A stretch of DNA of 44,198 nucleotides from Candidatus Aminicenantota bacterium (GTDB lineage Bacteria; Acidobacteriota; Aminicenantia; Aminicenantales; Aminicenantaceae). A program made the position numbers and the translations under genes. The stretch covers positions 1 through 44,198 of the forward strand of contig JAUWNW010000008.1 in NCBI GenBank assembly GCA_030612445.1. Direction: 5' to 3'. Below, in pieces: positions 40,278-44,198 of the stretch (positions within the stretch are counted from its first letter, which is position 1; every line of letters begins with the position of its first letter). The notes beneath the pieces are model-generated. The model was not told the DNA's origin and did not search any database. It saw nothing but the letters and a program-made list of their open reading frames with translations.

Positions 40278-41627
40278 TCAGATTTTATATTTATCCAGCT
40301 TATTGTACAACGTAGTACGGGAAATATCGAGAATTTTAGCCGTCTTACGTTTATTATTATCTGTAAGTTTCATCAGATATATAATGTATTCTTTTTCCAA
40401 GTCATCAAGAGATGAAAGATTTTGCTTGTCGATGAAGGGAATTTCATCTTTAGAAGAGAATGTTGAGCGCAGGTTTTTAGGGAGGTCCTCAAGGTCAATA
40501 AAATCTTTATTGCAAAGCATCACTGCTCTTTCCAGAACATTCTCAAGCTCTCTTATATTGCCCGGCCATTTATACTTTAATAAAAGTTTCTGGACCTGGC
40601 GGGAGATTCCTTTGATATGCTTAGAAAATTTCTTATTAAATTTATCCAGAAAATACCTGCCTAGAAGGGGAATATCCTCAGGTTTTTCTCTCAAGGCAGG
40701 AAGGTGGATCTCTACTTTATTAAGACGGTGGTATAGGTCCTCTCGAAACGTTTTTTCCTTTATGCAATCCTTAAGGTTTCTGTTTGTAGCGGCAATTATT
40801 TTTACATTGACTTTTTTTATTTTATTAGTACCCAAAGGGCGATATTGCTGGTATTCTAAGACTCTAAGCAGTTTTGCTTGGACAGAAACAGGGATTTCAG
40901 CGATCTCATCTAAGAAAATAATTCCCTTGTGGGCTTCTTCAAACAGGCCTTTCCTATTTTTATCAGCGCCTGTAAAGGCTCCTTGAGTATATCCAAATAG
41001 TTCTGATTCAAATAAAGTAACCGGGATAGAGGCACAATCACAGATGATAAGGTTTTTGTTTGTTATTTGGCTGGAAGCGTGAATAGCATTAGCTATCATT
41101 TCTTTTCCAGTTCCGGTTTCGCCTGTGATCAAGACACTTGAAAAATATTTAGCTATTTTTTCAATTAAAGAGAATATTTCCAGCATATATGGGCTTTTAC
41201 CGATGATCCCCTGGAAAAGATATTTTTTCTCCAGGCGTTTTTCCAGTCGATAGGTCTCTTTCCGTAATTTCTTTTTATCCTTGATCTCTTGAAAAGCATG
41301 GTGCAAGCCTTCTTTCTGGATAGGTTTTGTTATATATTCAGTTGCTCCAGCATTTATCAGCTCCATAACTTTATAACTGGGAAGAAGGCTGCCAGCGAGA
41401 ATTACATCCAGCATTGCGTCAGATTTTTTTAGCTCTCTTAGAAGGGTAACTCCATTTAATTCAAACCTGTCTATATCGATGACGATTATATCCGTGTCAT
41501 GTTTTGTGGTGAAGGAAAGGATTTCTTTTAAATCTTCTGAATAAAATAATTCACAATTAGCGATTAAATTAGAACTAGAAGCCAAGTTATAGGAGGTAAT
41601 ATCTTTATCTAAAATTACTAGATTCAT
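40278..41627 (-). CDS. Sigma-54-dependent response regulator, NtrC family
   Basis: The 449-residue protein has a receiver domain (1-115) with likely phospho-acceptor Asp51 and Lys101 in TKP, and a short linker coiled coil. The AAA+ domain has Walker A GETGTGKE (169-176) and GAFTGA (216-221), the loop that contacts sigma-54; FLDEI is Walker B. A Fis-type HTH ends the protein (RKTAKILDISRTTLYNKLDK). It should activate sigma-54 promoters after phosphorylation. No sensor kinase gene is adjacent, so its signal is unknown. It is transcribed divergently from the SpoIID gene. Confidence 0.93.
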   Translation of the reverse strand: MNLVILDKDITSYNLASSSNLIANCELFYSEDLKEILSFTTKHDTDIIVIDIDRFELNGVTLLRELKKSDAMLDVILAGSLLPSYKVMELINAGATEYITKPIQKEGLHHAFQEIKDKKKLRKETYRLEKRLEKKYLFQGIIGKSPYMLEIFSLIEKIAKYFSSVLITGETGTGKEMIANAIHASSQITNKNLIICDCASIPVTLFESELFGYTQGAFTGADKNRKGLFEEAHKGIIFLDEIAEIPVSVQAKLLRVLEYQQYRPLGTNKIKKVNVKIIAATNRNLKDCIKEKTFREDLYHRLNKVEIHLPALREKPEDIPLLGRYFLDKFNKKFSKHIKGISRQVQKLLLKYKWPGNIRELENVLERAVMLCNKDFIDLEDLPKNLRSTFSSKDEIPFIDKQNLSSLDDLEKEYIIYLMKLTDNNKRKTAKILDISRTTLYNKLDKYKI

Positions 41628-41713
41628 GCTATGTCCCTTTGTCTTGTTTTACTCTGCACAATATCTTTTCTGATATACTATCAGTTTATTAAAATCATTA
41701 CAAACACTTTGCC

Positions 41714-41742
41714 TTGACAATAATTGGATTTTCCGCTAGTAT
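41714..41742 (+). promoter_or_regulatory. Putative distal sigma-70 promoter toward the SpoIID gene
   Basis: TTGACA (41714-41719) and TAGTAT (41737-41742) have 17-base spacing. It lies in the divergent region between the response regulator and the SpoIID gene. Confidence 0.45.
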
Positions 41743-41821
41743 ACATGATTCTTAATAGAGAAAAGAATGTACAACATATAGTGTAAGTAAAACAAAGAGG
41801 TAGAATATATAGTTTTTTTTC

Positions 41822-41850
41822 TTGACAAAAGGGCTTTAATTAGATACATT
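41822..41850 (+). promoter_or_regulatory. Putative proximal sigma-70 promoter of the SpoIID gene
   Basis: TTGACA (41822-41827) and TACATT (41845-41850) have 17-base spacing. Transcription would begin about 20-25 bases before the ATG at 41881, giving a very short leader without a Shine-Dalgarno. Confidence 0.5.
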
Positions 41851-41880
41851 TCAGTTAAATTCATTTAATAATTCAGCAAA

Positions 41881-44103
41881 ATGGAAAAATTTCTGTACAA
41901 AAATCTGAAGTACTTTATCGCCATATCTATTTCTCTTTTTCTCCTGGGCGGACAGCCAGTTGAATTTGGAAAAGATAAGACTTTTTTTCAAGGGTATTTA
42001 ATTCCCAAGCCGATAATACGTATAGGGCTGGGAAAAAATCTTGATCAGATAAAAATATCAGCTTCTTCCGGGATGAAGGTCTACGAAGTTATTAATAATT
42101 ACAAGCTTATAGCTGAAGATATTGATGAAGTATTTATCAAAGGATTTAAAGAAAAGCTGAAGGAAAAATACACAATTCAAGTTGCCCGGGCAAAAAAGAA
42201 AGAGGAAGCAGAGATTATCGCCCAGGATCTCAAAATGAAGATCGAACAGAAGGTTTATGTCAGACAAACTGCAGAAGATGGATTTTTTGGCAGATTTAAA
42301 ATAATCGTGGGAGATTTTATAACAAGAGAGGATGCTTTAAATTATATTGGGAAACTGAGAGAGCATGGGGTTGAAGATACCTGGATTTTACGAGAGGAAA
42401 TCACTAATGAGGAATCCAAACCTCTGTGGATTATGGTGGATAATGAATTTAAAAGCCTGAGTGATAACACAGAACTTTATTTTATTCCCAGTAACCCTCA
42501 GAGTTACCTTTCCTACAAGGGAAGGGATTATCGTGGTATTTTAACTCTGAAAGCTTTATCTAGCGGTATAGTTCTGGTGAATACCCTTTACATAGAAGAT
42601 TATCTTAAAGCTGTTGTTCCCAGCGAGCTTTCACCTTATGATTTTCCTGAACTTGAAGCGCAAAAAGCTCAGGCTATTGCTGCTCGAACTTATGCCATTA
42701 AAAATATGGATTCATATGCTGACCTTGGGTATGACTTGTGCGATACTCCAAGATCTCAGTTTTATCTCGGCATGAATGCGGAGCATCCTCTAAGCAATCA
42801 AGCAGTCAGGGAGACAAAAGGGGAGGCTGCTGTATACAAAGGGAAATTGATCAATGCCCTTTATACCAGCACTTGTGGAGGGAGAACTGAAGATGTAGAG
42901 AATATTTTCTCTGGGCCGGCTCTTCCTTATCTTAGAAGTACAAGTTGTATATATGAAAAACAAAGAGAATGGCAGATTAAGAGCAATAAATCTTTTGTTC
43001 CTATCTATATAAGAGGTGAAAATATCAGCCCGGAAGTTGCCTCCCTGATAAGCCTAGGGGTTATTCCCTCTATAATGCGCCCGGATTTTTTTAATGAGTC
43101 GATTTCTGTTTCAGAAGCAGAGTCTTGGCTCAGAAATGCCAGTGCCTTACTTGGGAAGAAGAATAATCTAAGCAAAAATGCTTCCAAAAAATCTTCTTTT
43201 AGCTTGGAAATGTTTGTTGATATGATTATAGATATGTTTGCTTGGCAGGGCAGGGTAGATAATCTATTACTTGAGAGCGAGAAGGACTTTATTCTAAAAA
43301 ATAGGGGAGAATGGTCAGAGAAGAGAGAAGGTAATGCGGCTTATCTTATTCAGTCAGGTATTCTTCCTTCTTTTGATAAAGTCGGCAGTTCCCACAGGGC
43401 CCTCACAAGGGGGGAAGTTGTCTTGTATCTCTGGAAAGTTATGCAAAGCTATAAAAGTTTTACAAAGGAAGGAATATTCAAGGCTAAACATGAAGATAAG
43501 ATCGAATTGGAAATGGAAGAGGATAAACTGCAGCTGACGTTATCTCCGGATATTTTTTTGATAAGAAACTACAATGGGATATATTCTTTTGTATCTCAAC
43601 TTGAGGTTCTGGGCGGAGAAAAAGTAAAATGGATTGAAACTGAGGGAGAAGTTCTTCTTATAGAAATTGTTTATCCTCCTTATTCTAACATTTTAGATCG
43701 AAGCTCGACCTATCATAACTGGCAGGAAAGAATTTCCCGGGAAGATTTAAGTAAGAGGATAAACCAGTATTATCCAGTCGGAGAGTTAGAGGATATAGTC
43801 TCTCAAAAAAGGGGGAGTTCAAAGCGGGTAATTGAACTTCTAATAAAAGGAAGCAATCCTTCTGTCCTGGTGAAAGGCTTGAGGATTCGGAGGGTTCTGG
43901 GTCTGAGGGATACTCTTTTTATTATTGATAGGGAATTTGATGAAGCCGGAAAAGTGCAATATTTTACTTTCAGAGGGAAAGGCTGGGGCCATGGAGTAGG
44001 ATTGTGCCAGATCGGGGCCTTTGGAATGGCTCAGGCCGGAGCTGATTACAAGGAAATATTAAAAAAGTATTATCACGGCATCAAAATAGATAATATCTAT
44101 TAA
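41881..44103 (+). CDS. SpoIID/LytB-domain protein with SPOR-like domain
   Basis: The 740-residue protein has an N-terminal membrane anchor or signal (11-24). A SPOR-like peptidoglycan-binding domain follows (YTIQVARAKKKEEAEIIAQD to ~170). The SpoIID core begins near 218, with VVPSELSP holding catalytic Glu249, AQAIAARTYAIKN and TSTCGGRTED. The closing motif GKGWGHGVGLCQIGAFG lies only near residue 700. About 340 residues therefore intervene between the two conserved blocks; two stretches there (VASLISLGVIPSI, AAYLIQSGILPSF then RALTRGEVVLYLWKV) resemble SLH-type motifs. SpoIID-like enzymes are lytic transglycosylases acting on denuded glycan. There is no Shine-Dalgarno. Confidence 0.85.
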   Translation: MEKFLYKNLKYFIAISISLFLLGGQPVEFGKDKTFFQGYLIPKPIIRIGLGKNLDQIKISASSGMKVYEVINNYKLIAEDIDEVFIKGFKEKLKEKYTIQVARAKKKEEAEIIAQDLKMKIEQKVYVRQTAEDGFFGRFKIIVGDFITREDALNYIGKLREHGVEDTWILREEITNEESKPLWIMVDNEFKSLSDNTELYFIPSNPQSYLSYKGRDYRGILTLKALSSGIVLVNTLYIEDYLKAVVPSELSPYDFPELEAQKAQAIAARTYAIKNMDSYADLGYDLCDTPRSQFYLGMNAEHPLSNQAVRETKGEAAVYKGKLINALYTSTCGGRTEDVENIFSGPALPYLRSTSCIYEKQREWQIKSNKSFVPIYIRGENISPEVASLISLGVIPSIMRPDFFNESISVSEAESWLRNASALLGKKNNLSKNASKKSSFSLEMFVDMIIDMFAWQGRVDNLLLESEKDFILKNRGEWSEKREGNAAYLIQSGILPSFDKVGSSHRALTRGEVVLYLWKVMQSYKSFTKEGIFKAKHEDKIELEMEEDKLQLTLSPDIFLIRNYNGIYSFVSQLEVLGGEKVKWIETEGEVLLIEIVYPPYSNILDRSSTYHNWQERISREDLSKRINQYYPVGELEDIVSQKRGSSKRVIELLIKGSNPSVLVKGLRIRRVLGLRDTLFIIDREFDEAGKVQYFTFRGKGWGHGVGLCQIGAFGMAQAGADYKEILKKYYHGIKIDNIY

Positions 44104-44198
<95 letters not shown>

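Noticed and set aside
40250-40280. Hairpin at the end of the response regulator gene as a terminator
   Set aside because: On the minus strand the stem begins in the stop codon but has a bulge, a large loop and no U-tract.

Overview
The window is about 44 kb of bacterial chromosome with roughly 30 intact genes and moderate GC. It carries LpxA, LpxI, FabZ, BamA, Skp and LolC/LolD, so the cell has an outer membrane with lipid A. A soluble iron-sulfur/flavin electron-transfer cluster, a CoA-transferase and an enoyl-CoA hydratase, with no respiratory membrane complex in view, suggest an anaerobic fermenter. My best guess, from gene content only, is an uncultivated Gram-negative lineage such as Candidatus Aminicenantes. 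The last ~90 bases are poly-G and look like a contig-end artefact.

Layout. 1-653: 5' part of a GHMP kinase (minus strand), running off the window. 654-1159: no gene; an 18-bp tandem repeat, a dispersed CACGGAT-type repeat and structured element A. 1160-6995: MBL-fold hydrolase, secreted multidomain protein, small outer-membrane barrel, amidohydrolase, cation/Ca2+ exchanger. 7062-16681: alanine-dehydrogenase-like gene, NuoE, NuoF and NuoG-like subunits, two NfnAB/SudAB-like subunits and a CoA-transferase, all on the plus strand and mostly overlapping or closely spaced. 16693-18871: RNase HIII, structured element B and an AlaX-type editing protein. 19041-21520: two FtsX/MacB-type permeases (minus). 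21593-27391: pyruvate-kinase-C-like protein, barrel protein, RluB-type pseudouridine synthase, Lon-like protease (minus), GNAT-like protein. 27427-38674: crt-like hydratase, ribH, nusB, lysS, lolC, lolD, bamA, skp, fabZ, lpxA, lpxI and a Gfo/Idh oxidoreductase, all colinear. 38706-41627 (minus): LolA-like periplasmic protein, orphan Fis-type HTH, sigma-54 response regulator. 41881-44103: SpoIID/LytB protein with a SPOR-like domain.

The most unusual feature is a family of structured intergenic elements without any ORF (A 915-1159, B 17455-17680, C 39562-39727). They share a highly conserved ~54-nt core, a closing stem and a right-end stem that ends exactly before ATGAAT in all three. In A and B that ATG is the start codon of the downstream gene, and neither gene has a Shine-Dalgarno sequence. 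C sits in the exact centre of a perfect 14-bp inverted repeat. Apparent internally deleted relatives remain at 22858-22913 and 26103-26135. The architecture and the adjacent ATGA recall HEARO RNAs (IscB omega-RNAs), so these may be stand-alone, nuclease-less omega-RNA elements of IS200/IS605 type. This is a hypothesis that a covariance-model search can settle.

The second point of interest is the NuoEFG plus NfnAB-like cluster. Its large subunit keeps all its cluster-binding cysteines but lacks the catalytic Cys/Sec of formate dehydrogenases and the H-cluster of hydrogenases. The alanine-dehydrogenase-like gene in front has lost the catalytic lysine and the dinucleotide-binding motif. Together they could form an electron-bifurcating transhydrogenase-like complex of unusual composition.
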